Both the position numbers and the translations under genes were made by a program. A model generated the notes under the pieces. The model made no database searches. It had not been told where the DNA came from and saw nothing but the letters and a program-made list of their open reading frames with translations. A stretch of 35,599 nucleotides of DNA from JALZBN01 sp035525375 (GTDB taxonomy: Bacteria; Actinomycetota; Acidimicrobiia; Acidimicrobiales; AC-14). This document shows, in pieces, positions 1 through 7,130 of the stretch; position 1 is the stretch's first letter; each line of letters opens with the position of its first letter. Location of the stretch: contig DATLEI010000087.1 of NCBI GenBank assembly GCA_035525375.1, forward strand, positions 1 through 35,599. The letters are read 5' to 3'.

Positions 1-1071
1 TTCGCCGGCGTAGGCACGGACGGTGGCGAGCATGCGATAGCGGGCGCGGACGCCGTTGGTGTCGGCCACGACGAGCGACTTGGCGACGAGCGCGGCGAGG
101 AGGTCGACAATGTCGTCGCGAGGGGCTCCCTTGCCGCCGCAGACGTCCTCGACGGCCTCCAGGGTGGCGCCCCCTGCGAACACGGACATGCGACGGAACA
201 GGGCGGCCTCATCGTCGGCCAGCAGCCCGTGGCTCCAGTCGAGCGCAGCGGTGAGGGTTTGGTGACGGGCCGGCGCGCCCGGACTTGGTTCGGTCAACGT
301 CGGAAGCCGCTGCTCGAGGCGCTCGGCGATCTCCGCCGGGCCGAGCACGGCGATGCGCGTCGCCGCCAGCTCGATGGCCAGCGGGATGCCGTCGAGGCGG
401 CGGCAGATGTCGACGATCGACGGCAGGCCCTCGTCGGTGAGGCGGAACCCGCTCTGGCGCGCCGCGGCTCGAGCACAGAACAGGACGATCGCCTCGGACT
501 CGAGAGCGAACGCGATCGACAGCGACGGGTTGAGCTCCGGGAGCGACAAGGCATCCACTGGGACCACGTCCTCGTCCCCGATTCCTAGGCGCTGCTGACT
601 GGTCGCCAACAGCGAGATTCGGGCACAGTCGCTCGTGACGCGCTCAACGAGCGTGGTCGCGGCCTCCAGGACGTGCTCGCAATTGTCGAGGACGAGCAAC
701 ATCGTCAGGGGATGGAGGCGTCGGCAGAGGACGTCGAGGGGCTCACGGCCGGGCTCGGCCTCGAAGCCGAGGGTGGAGGAGACGGCCTGTGCAACCAAGG
801 CCGGGTCGGTGACCGGCGCCAGGTCGATGAACCACGCCCCATCGGGATAGTTGCGGTCAAGTCGGGTGGCGACCTCGAGTGCGAGGCGCGTCTTGCCGAT
901 GCCGGGGGCCCCGGTAAGGGTCACCAACCGAGAGGCGGCGATCCGATTTCGGAGATCAGCGATCTCCTGCAACCGGCCGACGAAGTCAGGTAGTCCTCGG
1001 GGCAGTCCCATCGGCGCGTCGGACAAGAACGACGGCTCGGTTGCCGGTGCGCGGACGGCGGAATCACTCAT
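1..1071 (-). CDS. NB-ARC-like regulatory ATPase, N-terminal part (cut by window edge)
   Basis: The minus strand is open from an ATG at 1071 to base 1, giving 357 codons without a stop, so the C-terminus lies outside the window. The protein starts directly with a STAND/AfsR-like ATPase domain and has no N-terminal DNA-binding or cyclase domain. It shows a DFVGR entry motif (about residues 29-33), a Walker A GAPGIGKTRLA (about 54-64), a Walker B-like LLVLDN (about 125-130), and the GIPLAIELAATR motif typical of this ATPase group. Members of this COG3903-like family usually continue into TPR repeats, and many end in a LuxR-type helix-turn-helix, making them nucleotide-dependent regulators. That C-terminal part is not visible, so the regulatory role is inferred. 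A weak GAAGG lies about 10 bases before the start. Confidence 0.8.
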   Translation of the reverse strand, partial: MSDSAVRAPATEPSFLSDAPMGLPRGLPDFVGRLQEIADLRNRIAASRLVTLTGAPGIGKTRLALEVATRLDRNYPDGAWFIDLAPVTDPALVAQAVSSTLGFEAEPGREPLDVLCRRLHPLTMLLVLDNCEHVLEAATTLVERVTSDCARISLLATSQQRLGIGDEDVVPVDALSLPELNPSLSIAFALESEAIVLFCARAAARQSGFRLTDEGLPSIVDICRRLDGIPLAIELAATRIAVLGPAEIAERLEQRLPTLTEPSPGAPARHQTLTAALDWSHGLLADDEAALFRRMSVFAGGATLEAVEDVCGGKGAPRDDIVDLLAALVAKSLVVADTNGVRARYRMLATVRAYAGE

Positions 1072-1233
1072 GTTCGCAGGGCCTTCGCTGGAACAGACGG
1101 GTTGATGGCGGCGCTTTCCATCGTGGTCGCATCTTGGAGCGTGGAGCATAGGCACAGCTGAGTTCGACGCCAATACCGCCAGGCGCGGGGCACGGGGATG
1201 CAGTTGTTTGCGCACGTCCGTGACACTTAATGC

Positions 1234-1463
1234 ATGCGCAGGACGGTCGAGTTCGATGACGACACCGCCAAAGCGGTCGAACAGCTCCGCCGTCAACGGG
1301 GGCTGGGGGTTTCGGAGGCGGTCAACGAGTTGATCCGCCAGGGGCTGCTCCGGCGCGATTCGGTCAAGCCCTTCCGTCAGCCAACCCGTCCCGTCGGCAT
1401 CAAGATCGATGCTCTAACGTGGCCGAGGCGCTAGATCTTCTCGAGGGCGACGACTCGCGATAG
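1234..1463 (+). pseudogene. VapB-like ribbon-helix-helix antitoxin, frameshifted near the C-terminus
   Basis: From the ATG at 1234 the frame reads a short ribbon-helix-helix protein (MRRTVEFDDDTAKAVEQL, then VSEAVNELIRQGL), as in VapB antitoxins that bind DNA and neutralise a PIN-domain toxin. The literal frame stops at 1434 after 66 residues, ending KIDALTWPRR. One base lost near 1411-1414 would explain this: the next frame continues NVAEALDLLEGDDSR to a TAG at 1461-1463, the ending normally seen in this antitoxin group. The toxin-binding tail is therefore broken while the DNA-binding part is intact, so a truncated repressor may still be made. The vapC-like remnant starts directly after the TAG. 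A sequencing error could mimic one such change, but the neighbour carries more. Confidence 0.7.
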
Positions 1464-1830
1464 TTGCTACTCGACGCCAACATCCTGCTCTATGCCGTGG
1501 ACGAGGAGAGTCCCCGTCACGAAGTCGCCGGGGCGTGGATCGAATCGGCATTGAACGGTTCGCGCCGGGTTGGGATCCCTTGGGTGTCGATCACCGCTTT
1601 CCTTTCGGATCGCGACGAACGGGCGCGCCCTTCGTGAGCCGCTGACGTCGTCTGAGGCATGGGGAATCGTCGAGGCTTGGCTCGACGCTCCGACGGTGTG
1701 GGTGCCCGCGCCCGGTCCTGGGCACCGTGAGATCCTCGGTCGGCTCATTCGCAGCCTCGACCTCCGGCGAACCTGATCTCCGATGCTGTCCTGGCGGCCG
1801 GCGGCGTGTGACTTCCACAACGAGCTACGG
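1464..1830 (+). pseudogene. VapC-like PIN-domain toxin remnant with several frameshifts
   Basis: A TTG at 1464, directly after the restored vapB stop, opens LLLDANILLYAVDE, the N-terminus of a PIN-domain ribonuclease with its first catalytic Asp. Reading continues through GSRRVGIPWVSITAFL, then needs a frame change at about 1603 (one extra T in the ctttcgg stretch; without it the text is FLRIATNGRALREPL). The second frame runs through EAWGIVEAWLDAPTVWVPAPG to RSLDL, then loses a base near 1766; restoring it gives NLISDAVLAA, with another acidic active-site position. After 1800 a fragment (GAC at 1810, then Phe, later Leu-Arg) resembles the usual DF-x-RF-x-LR ending, but a stretch of about ten residues before it is missing. 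This is a dead toxin gene unless the assembly is poor here. Confidence 0.75.
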
Positions 1831-1864
1831 CGGCGCGGCGGGGGCCGCCGGGCTAGTCCCTAGC

Positions 1865-2065
1865 TCAGAGCGACGGTGGCGGACGGCGGTGAAAGCCGCC
1901 CCATGACTCCCAAAAGATCAAGGAGAGCAACAGGCCTCCGGCACCGACGACCATCAGGATGACGCCGACGGTGTGGAGGTTGATGCTGCTGGTGTCGGTC
2001 ACGTTGACCGCGAACCGAAGGATCGCTCCGACGGCAATCAAGAAGATGCTGGTGCCGATTCCCAT
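1865..2065 (-). CDS. DUF6458-family small membrane protein
   Basis: This 66-residue protein has two hydrophobic helices (about residues 4-19 and 33-52) separated by a short polar loop, followed by a basic Pro-rich tail. The opening MGIGTSIFLIAVGAILRFAV and the later VGVILMVVGAGGLLLSL are the signature of the actinobacterial DUF6458 family, whose function is unknown. The ATG at 2065 is supported by a GGAGG ribosome binding site about 6 bases upstream. It lies 39 bases downstream of the lipoprotein-like gene on the same strand and could be co-transcribed with it. Confidence 0.8.
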   Translation of the reverse strand: MGIGTSIFLIAVGAILRFAVNVTDTSSINLHTVGVILMVVGAGGLLLSLIFWESWGGFHRRPPPSL

Positions 2066-2104
2066 GTCGACCCTCCTTCCCCGGTTTCGGCCTGCGTATG
2101 CCTG

Positions 2105-2587
2105 CTATGACCTCGGTGTCCGCGGCAAGCCGCAGAGATCATCGACATGATCTCGGGCCTGTTCGGCGGACTCCTTGTCCCCGACCTGTAGGGCCTTGAC
2201 CCATGCCGTGATCGCAGTTTGTAACTCCCCCGGTGCCAGGGAGGTAGCGATCCCGGACACGCGCAGTTCCAGAGCGTGCGTTTGCCTCGCGACCTCTGCG
2301 CTCGGGAGCTTGGCTGCGGCTGCCCTGCTCGCCACCTTTCGGACTGCATCCTGGATTACGGCCACGTTTGTGCAGCCGGCACTGGTCGACATTGACGCCT
2401 TCGATTGGCTGGTGGGCGGGGTCGTGCTCGAGGCTCCGGTGGACAGGGTCGTGCTCGAGGCCGCGGTGGACGGCGTTGTGATCGAGGGCTTGGAGGACTC
2501 GGAGCTCGTCGAGCATGCTGCGGCAGATATGCACGCTGCAGCGAGGACCACTCCTGAGACAAGAGGTTTACAACGTTCCCGCTTCAA
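2105..2587 (-). CDS. probable secreted lipoprotein, Ser/Thr-rich
   Basis: The 160-residue product begins with a basic N-terminus and a hydrophobic stretch (SGVVLAAACISAAAC), then changes to a Ser/Thr-rich linker (about residues 26-70) and an alpha-helical C-terminal domain with two widely spaced cysteines. The Cys after SAAA is a plausible but imperfect lipobox, so export is likely and lipidation less certain. The TTG at 2587 is chosen because GAGGAGG stands 5 bases upstream. I do not recognise the C-terminal domain. A long open frame on the opposite strand (2175-2741) has no signal or domain and is treated as a shadow. Confidence 0.6.
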   Translation of the reverse strand: MKRERCKPLVSGVVLAAACISAAACSTSSESSKPSITTPSTAASSTTLSTGASSTTPPTSQSKASMSTSAGCTNVAVIQDAVRKVASRAAAAKLPSAEVARQTHALELRVSGIATSLAPGELQTAITAWVKALQVGDKESAEQARDHVDDLCGLPRTPRS

Positions 2588-2702
2588 GGCACCCTCCTCA
2601 GGACGCGACCCTGGCCGTACGTCGTTTCCTCCTCCCGGCTCAAGGGATGACGGGCGTCGGTCGCCATCGGGCTCGCCGCCAGCGAAGGGACCGCTTTACG
2701 TC

Positions 2703-2738
2703 GTAAGGGAACGGGCCCCCAGAGACCCGTTCCCTTAC
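2703..2738 (-). terminator. strong 13-bp inverted repeat, transcription terminator
   Basis: GTAAGGGAACGGG at 2703-2715 is perfectly complementary to CCCGTTCCCTTAC at 2726-2738, with a 10-base loop. It sits about 30 bases past the stop of the large Calx-beta gene and upstream of the lipoprotein gene start, where a terminator for the former is expected. There is no long T-run after it, which is common in GC-rich actinobacteria. Confidence 0.75.
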
Positions 2739-2769
2739 TGATGATTATGGCGGGCTGCTCCGTTCAGGA

Positions 2770-5700
2770 TCAGTCGTCGTTGATGATGAGGGCAGTGCCG
2801 GTGGCGTCCGACAAGGTCGCCCCCACCGGTGCGGACAAGGCCAACGTGAACCTCTCGTTGTACTCCCTGGCCGTGTCCCCGGTGACGTTGACCGTCACCG
2901 TCTTGGTGGTCTCCCCCGGGGCGAAGATGACTTCGGTCAAGGGAACGGCGGTGAAGTCGTCCGCCTCGGCGCTGGGGGCCGTCTTCGTCGAGTACTTCAC
3001 CTTCGTCTCGATGTCGACGTTCCTCGCCCGGGTGATGGTGAAGGTGGCCTCAGTGGTTCCCGAGTTGCCCTCGTTGACATAGGGGTCATTGATCGTCAGG
3101 GACGCCGGGACGTCGTCGTTTTGGAGAGTCCAGGTGGCACTGGCATCGGCGATGACCCCACCAGTAGGCGAGGACAATGTCATGTTGAAGGTCTCGTCCG
3201 GCTCGACCGTGGTGTCTATCGAGGCGAGATCCCAGAAGGTCAGGAACTGCTGGGTCTCGTCAGGTCCGAAAGTGACCGTGCCCGTCGCCGGGTCGGCCGT
3301 GTAGTCGGTGCCTGCCGTGGCGGTGCCGCCACCGATCTTGTACTTCACCGTCGACGTGCCGGTGGTGTCCCCGGTGCGGTTGACAATGAAGTAGGCGAAG
3401 CTGGCGTCCTCCGAGAAGGCGTCGCCGTCGACCGAGAAGAACGTGGCCGGGCCCGGGGTGATCGGGCCTTCGTCGTCGACGATCGTGGCCGTACCCGACG
3501 CGTCGGCAAGGGTCCCTGCCACCGGCGCGGAGAGCACCAGGTTGAACGTCTCATTCTTCTCGTCCGCCGTGTCACCAGTGACATTCGTGGTCACCGTCTT
3601 GGTGTCCTCGCCGGGAGCGAAGGTGACGGAGTTGGGGGCCACGGCGGCGTAGTCGGTGCCGGCAATAGCGGTGCCACCGCTGGTCTTGTAGCTCACGATA
3701 GTGGTGGCGTCGAGGTTGTTCGAGCGGTGGATGACGAAGTCGACGGGCGTGGTCGACGTGTTTCCCTCGGCCACCGTGACACTGTCGACCCTTAAGTAGG
3801 ACGGCCAATCATCGTTGAAGATCGTTCCCACGCCAATGTTGTCGGTGACGTAGGCGTTCTTCGCCCCCGAGAGGACCACGTTGAACGTCTCGTTCTTCTC
3901 GTTGACGGAGTCGCCAAGAGCGTTCACCGTGATGGTCTTCAACGTCTCCCCGGGATTGAAGGTCAGCGTCTGAAGCGGAACGGCGGTGTAGTCAGTCCCG
4001 GAGGTAGCGCTGCCGCCGCTGGCCTTGTACTGCACCGTCGACACTGACGCCGTGCTTCCGGTGCGGACGACGGTGAAGTCGTAGGCCGTGGTAGTACCGT
4101 CCCCGCCTTCCGACGCGCCGGTGGTGCCCCCACCTTCTGTTGGATGCTGGAATACGTCGTCGATGCGTAGCTCCGTCGGCGGCGGAGTGCCGACCGTCAG
4201 GGTTACCGTGGCGGTGTCGCTCAGACCCCGGCCGTCATCCACAACATAGGTGAAGGTGTCCGTGCCAAAGTACCCGGGATTGGCGGTGTACGTGAACGAC
4301 CCGTCAGGGTGGAGGTTGACGCTCCCGTGAGCGGGGGCGCTAGGGGCTCCCAGGGTCAAGGGGTCGTCGTTGCCCTCGGTGTCATTGGCCAATACGCCGG
4401 GAGCGATGAACGTCGAAGTGGTGTTGGCCTCGGCCGAGAAGGCGTCGTCATTGGCATTAGGGCCGCCCTCGAAGCCCACGCAGTGCGAGGTGTTGCCGGC
4501 CATGTCGGTGACGTCGAACGACCAGTGCATCGGGAGCCTGGCTGCTTCCGCCTCATCTGTGCGAGTGGCGGTCACCTGTAGTGGCCCGGTCTGTCCCGGC
4601 ACGAACTGCCGGTACGGCAAGAACTCGGGCTCACCGATCTTCACCGTGCCTGTGTCGTCCGCAGGTCCGGGTTCGTTGACCTCGAGGTTGGTGACCGACT
4701 GGAGGCCCCGGGCGTCGAACGTGCCGACCAGCTCGGAGCGGGGCGACTGCGGCGTGGGGTCTTCGGGGCCCATGGGCTTGACCACGGGCGTGCCGCAGGA
4801 TGGCGCCAGGGTGTCGGCGACGGGCGCCGACTGGTCGGTGCCGCAGGTGACCTCACCCCGCCTGACCTCACCGATGGCTACCGGGCCGAACAGGTACATG
4901 TGGGTGCCGATGACTGTCAGCGAACCATCCGCGTTGTGGATCTGCTCGTTGTACACGACGGTGAACACGTCGCCCACGTTGGTGATCACGCCGTGTTCCG
5001 TGTAGTTCGCCGGGGGGTTGTCGGGAACCGGCTCCTCGTCAAGAGGGGAGCCATCGCCGTCGGTGGAATGGGCCGTCGTGGCCCTGCTGAACGTGGCGGA
5101 GCCGCTCACGGCCGAGCCGTTGGCGCTGCACTCGACGTGCATCGAGTCGCCGGAGACCGGGAACGGCCCGTAGCCGCCCCTGTCGGCGCAGTTGGGTCCG
5201 TAGCCCCCCGACGGCCCCCCGTAGCAGGGGATCGGGATCGGCGTGGGTCGGAGGTTGATTTCAGCGGCGCTCGTCACCGTGCCCAGCGAGGTAGAACCCT
5301 CGGTGCTGGCGTTCTGGGGACCTGACGGCGGGGGACTCGACAGGCAGTTGCCGACATACCCGTCGCCGTTGGGGTCAGTGCCTGGCGCCTCGCACGGCCA
5401 CAAGCCACCGTGGATCTTGGCGGGGCCGTACACGCCCGAGGCCCCGTTGCTGTCGGAGGCGCTCATCGAGCCGCCCGAACCGTCCGCCGGCAACCTCACA
5501 TGGGGGCTGTAGCTCGTGTCCGACGGGAAGGGGTCGGTCCCGCCCTGCGGCGCCCGCGGGGTGCCGGAGTTGTCCCCGTTGATGCCCTCGTTGCAGCCGG
5601 CCGTGCCTTGGGGGCCGCCGAACAGGCCCACCTTGACCACGTACGAGCAGGCCTCGCCCTTCACGGTCGTGACCGGGTCGGCGGCGGCGGGGCTCTGCCC

Positions 5701-5787
5701 GACGGCGACAAGTGCGGCCAGCGATGCAGTCGCGACCAGCGCAGCTAGTAACGAACGACAGCAAACGCGCAGCCTCGAGTGCGTCAT
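2770..5787 (-). CDS. large secreted protein with cadherin/Ig-like and four Calx-beta domains
   Basis: The 1005-residue product starts with a classical signal peptide (basic MTHSRLRVCCR, hydrophobic core, AAADP cleavage region near residue 37). Residues about 38-440 form a Cys-, Gly- and Pro-containing extracellular region I cannot assign with confidence; it recalls choice-of-anchor P-type proteins. Residues about 443-533 are a cadherin/Ig-like repeat (NDDAFSAE, GVLANDTEGNDDPL, GSFTYTANPGYFGTDTFTY). Four Calx-beta domains follow at about 540-660, 662-773, 778-892 and 894-1005, each with a GTDYTAV-type strand, an F-x-PGE turn and an ETF-x-x-x-LS strand ending in NDD or DDE. Calx-beta domains bind Ca2+ and are common in adhesins. 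There is no sortase motif or C-terminal helix, so it is probably released or held non-covalently. The ATG at 5787 has GAGGAG about 8 bases upstream; an in-frame start at 5913 would spoil the signal peptide. Confidence 0.85.
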   Translation of the reverse strand: MTHSRLRVCCRSLLAALVATASLAALVAVGQSPAAADPVTTVKGEACSYVVKVGLFGGPQGTAGCNEGINGDNSGTPRAPQGGTDPFPSDTSYSPHVRLPADGSGGSMSASDSNGASGVYGPAKIHGGLWPCEAPGTDPNGDGYVGNCLSSPPPSGPQNASTEGSTSLGTVTSAAEINLRPTPIPIPCYGGPSGGYGPNCADRGGYGPFPVSGDSMHVECSANGSAVSGSATFSRATTAHSTDGDGSPLDEEPVPDNPPANYTEHGVITNVGDVFTVVYNEQIHNADGSLTVIGTHMYLFGPVAIGEVRRGEVTCGTDQSAPVADTLAPSCGTPVVKPMGPEDPTPQSPRSELVGTFDARGLQSVTNLEVNEPGPADDTGTVKIGEPEFLPYRQFVPGQTGPLQVTATRTDEAEAARLPMHWSFDVTDMAGNTSHCVGFEGGPNANDDAFSAEANTTSTFIAPGVLANDTEGNDDPLTLGAPSAPAHGSVNLHPDGSFTYTANPGYFGTDTFTYVVDDGRGLSDTATVTLTVGTPPPTELRIDDVFQHPTEGGGTTGASEGGDGTTTAYDFTVVRTGSTASVSTVQYKASGGSATSGTDYTAVPLQTLTFNPGETLKTITVNALGDSVNEKNETFNVVLSGAKNAYVTDNIGVGTIFNDDWPSYLRVDSVTVAEGNTSTTPVDFVIHRSNNLDATTIVSYKTSGGTAIAGTDYAAVAPNSVTFAPGEDTKTVTTNVTGDTADEKNETFNLVLSAPVAGTLADASGTATIVDDEGPITPGPATFFSVDGDAFSEDASFAYFIVNRTGDTTGTSTVKYKIGGGTATAGTDYTADPATGTVTFGPDETQQFLTFWDLASIDTTVEPDETFNMTLSSPTGGVIADASATWTLQNDDVPASLTINDPYVNEGNSGTTEATFTITRARNVDIETKVKYSTKTAPSAEADDFTAVPLTEVIFAPGETTKTVTVNVTGDTAREYNERFTLALSAPVGATLSDATGTALIINDD

Positions 5788-5871
5788 AGAAATCTCCTCT
5801 GTGGGAATTGTTGGAGGGTCCCGCCCGGTGAGGGCAGTGACACAATCGCATGCGTGCGACGCAGGAACATC

Positions 5872-5883
5872 GGTCATTTGACC
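5872..5883. promoter_or_regulatory. palindrome GGTCA-TT-TGACC in a divergent promoter region
   Basis: GGTCA and TGACC form a perfect inverted repeat around a TT centre, in the 179-base gap between the Calx-beta gene (minus) and the small membrane protein (plus). A separate CGCATGCG palindrome lies at 5848-5855. TTGACC within the element also resembles a -35 hexamer on the plus strand, but no convincing -10 is spaced from it. A dimeric regulator site is possible but unproven. Confidence 0.3.
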
Positions 5884-5966
5884 TATATCTGGCGGTAATC
5901 GCGGAACACGCACTTGTCACCCGGCGCCGGGACTCCTGCGTCTGTACGGGAGACAGAGGAGATGGA

Positions 5967-6170
5967 ATGGACAACCTAGACAAGCGTTGGGCGACAGTTG
6001 CCGCCGTTAGTGCGGCGGTCGTCGCCTTGAGCATCATGGTCGGCGTCGTCCTCGGTGAGCTGCCCGGCGCCTTGTGGTTCCTCGTTGTGCCGGGCGGAAT
6101 GCTGGGTGGAATCGTCGTATGTGCGGGGTCACTCGCCGTCTTGCTGACGCGCCGGTTAAGCCGCAGTTAA
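5967..6170 (+). CDS. small two-helix membrane protein
   Basis: A 67-residue protein with a short charged N-terminus (MDNLDKRW) and two transmembrane helices (about residues 8-29 and 34-57) joined by a Pro/Gly turn, ending in a basic tail (RRLSRS). The arrangement suggests both ends are cytoplasmic. The ATG at 5967 is preferred over upstream in-frame starts because GAGGAG lies a few bases upstream and the extra N-terminal residues would be polar and unstructured. I do not recognise a family. It is divergent from the Calx-beta gene and converges on the nucleotidyltransferase gene, with 15 bases between them. Confidence 0.55.
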   Translation: MDNLDKRWATVAAVSAAVVALSIMVGVVLGELPGALWFLVVPGGMLGGIVVCAGSLAVLLTRRLSRS

Positions 6171-6185
6171 CTCAGGTCGCGACAG

Positions 6186-6734
6186 TCATCGCCGCATGCC
6201 TCGGAGTCTCGCGATCCTGGGATGCATGGCCGGCCCCCTGAGGCCTATGAGCTGATATTCGATGTAGTCCATGTCGAGGTCGTCTACCGACTCGGCGACG
6301 GCGCGCACGTCGACCCAGTCCTTGTCCCGGCCGAAGGACAGCTTGAACAAAACGAGATCCTCCGCGGAGAGGAATGGGAGCTCGACACCGTTGGGGCCGA
6401 AGGGATGGCGAACGCAGCGGCGCTCGATTTCGGCGTACCGCTCGTCGAGTGAAGGGAACACGTCGACAGGGTGAAGGCCACTCTCCTGTCGGAGCCGGAT
6501 CCCGGCCATCGGCATCCACTCGGTGCGAGGCCTTTCAGCCCGAAGCCCGACTGCGCCGAGAGCGCTCACCGCAACATCTACATCGTCGAACATCGCAAAC
6601 ACGTTGACGTCGATGTCGACAGTGCCTCGAGGTTCGGCGACGTATGCCAGTGCCAGCGCGCCGCCGAAAGCATGCGCGAGGTCGGCGGCATCGAGCTGCC
6701 GATGGACTTGGACAGCAAGGTCGACGAGTGTCAC
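6186..6734 (-). CDS. AbiEii/MenT-like nucleotidyltransferase, predicted toxin
   Basis: The 182-residue product has the minimal nucleotidyltransferase fold of AbiEii/DUF1814-type toxins: AHAFGGALALAY, then GTVDIDVNVF carrying the two metal-binding aspartates, and later LVLFKLSFGRDKDWVDV, matching the conserved K-x-x-x-R-x-KD motif. Family members transfer nucleotides to tRNA or other targets and block growth when free of antitoxin. The GTG at 6734 is chosen because it overlaps the stop of the upstream XRE gene as GTGA, typical translational coupling. In-frame sequence further upstream is low-complexity Arg/Pro text that shadows the XRE gene. The antitoxin role of the partner is inferred from gene order. 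No lesion is visible, unlike the nearby VapBC remnant. Confidence 0.8.
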   Translation of the reverse strand: MTLVDLAVQVHRQLDAADLAHAFGGALALAYVAEPRGTVDIDVNVFAMFDDVDVAVSALGAVGLRAERPRTEWMPMAGIRLRQESGLHPVDVFPSLDERYAEIERRCVRHPFGPNGVELPFLSAEDLVLFKLSFGRDKDWVDVRAVAESVDDLDMDYIEYQLIGLRGPAMHPRIARLRGMRR

Positions 6735-7099
6735 GAACGGCGCGCGGCGTCCGCTGCTTCGAGGACTGCAGTTATGGCTCGAACGCGCTCCTCGATGGGC
6801 GCGTCGGGACCGACCGCCGGGCGCTCGTCGGGCGGGTCGCCGTCGGCGCGGGGCGGAAGGTCTTCGTCGGGGAACCACCCGGCGCGTGGGAGGGAACAGA
6901 AGATTGTCCGACTCCCCGCAACCGCGCTGAGCTCGTAGCCGCACGCGACGATCAGCCGGTTGAGCGTGTCGGCCGACGGCAACCGTCGCCCGCTCTCGAT
7001 CGCGGAGATGTTCGACTGCCTGACCCCGGAGATCTCCGCGAGCTGGCGCTGCGTGAGCGACCGCGACTCACGGGCGGCGCGAACAAAGGTGCCGTACAT
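6731..7099 (-). CDS. XRE-family HTH protein, predicted antitoxin
   Basis: This 122-residue protein starts with a Cro/C1-type helix-turn-helix (about residues 5-58: SRSLTQRQLAEISGVRQSN, then ISAIESGRRLPSADTLNRLI). A Pro/Asp-rich linker and a short C-terminal helix (IEERVRAITAVLEAADAARRS) follow, which may contact the toxin. It overlaps the downstream nucleotidyltransferase by 4 bases. The ATG at 7099 has no Shine-Dalgarno sequence. A TATACT hexamer and a palindrome lie immediately upstream, so a leaderless autoregulated transcript is likely. The domain is certain; the antitoxin role is inferred from the pairing. Confidence 0.8.
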   Translation of the reverse strand: MYGTFVRAARESRSLTQRQLAEISGVRQSNISAIESGRRLPSADTLNRLIVACGYELSAVAGSRTIFCSLPRAGWFPDEDLPPRADGDPPDERPAVGPDAPIEERVRAITAVLEAADAARRS

Positions 7100-7108
7100 G
7101 GTTGGGCC

Positions 7109-7128
7109 AGTATATATCGAGGTCGATA
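7109..7128 (-). promoter_or_regulatory. -10 element with overlapping palindromic operator before the XRE gene
   Basis: On the minus strand TATACT (7114-7109) is a good -10 hexamer about 10 bases before the ATG, leaving almost no leader. Next to it is TATCGAGGTCGATA (7115-7128), a palindrome with 6-base arms around a GG centre. A repressor bound there would block polymerase, as expected for an autoregulated toxin-antitoxin operon. No convincing -35 hexamer at 17-base spacing is seen. Confidence 0.5.
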
Positions 7129-7130
7129 AG

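Noticed and set aside
1204..1232. TTGTTT and TTAATG spaced as -35/-10 before the VapB-like gene
   Set aside because: The implied transcription start would fall after the ATG, so it cannot serve this gene as annotated.
2175..2741. 188-codon plus-strand open frame opposite the lipoprotein-like gene
   Set aside because: No recognisable domain or ribosome binding site; the minus strand has a signal peptide, linker and strong GAGGAGG site.
3121..3795. 224-codon plus-strand open frame opposite the Calx-beta gene
   Set aside because: Gly/Arg/Val-rich translation mirrors repeated Calx-beta coding; the minus strand holds the domains and signal peptide.
2770..4140. Repeated blocks that could suggest a CRISPR array or tandem DNA repeat
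   Set aside because: The repeats are about 340 bases, diverged and in frame, and correspond to Calx-beta protein domains, not short identical repeats with spacers.
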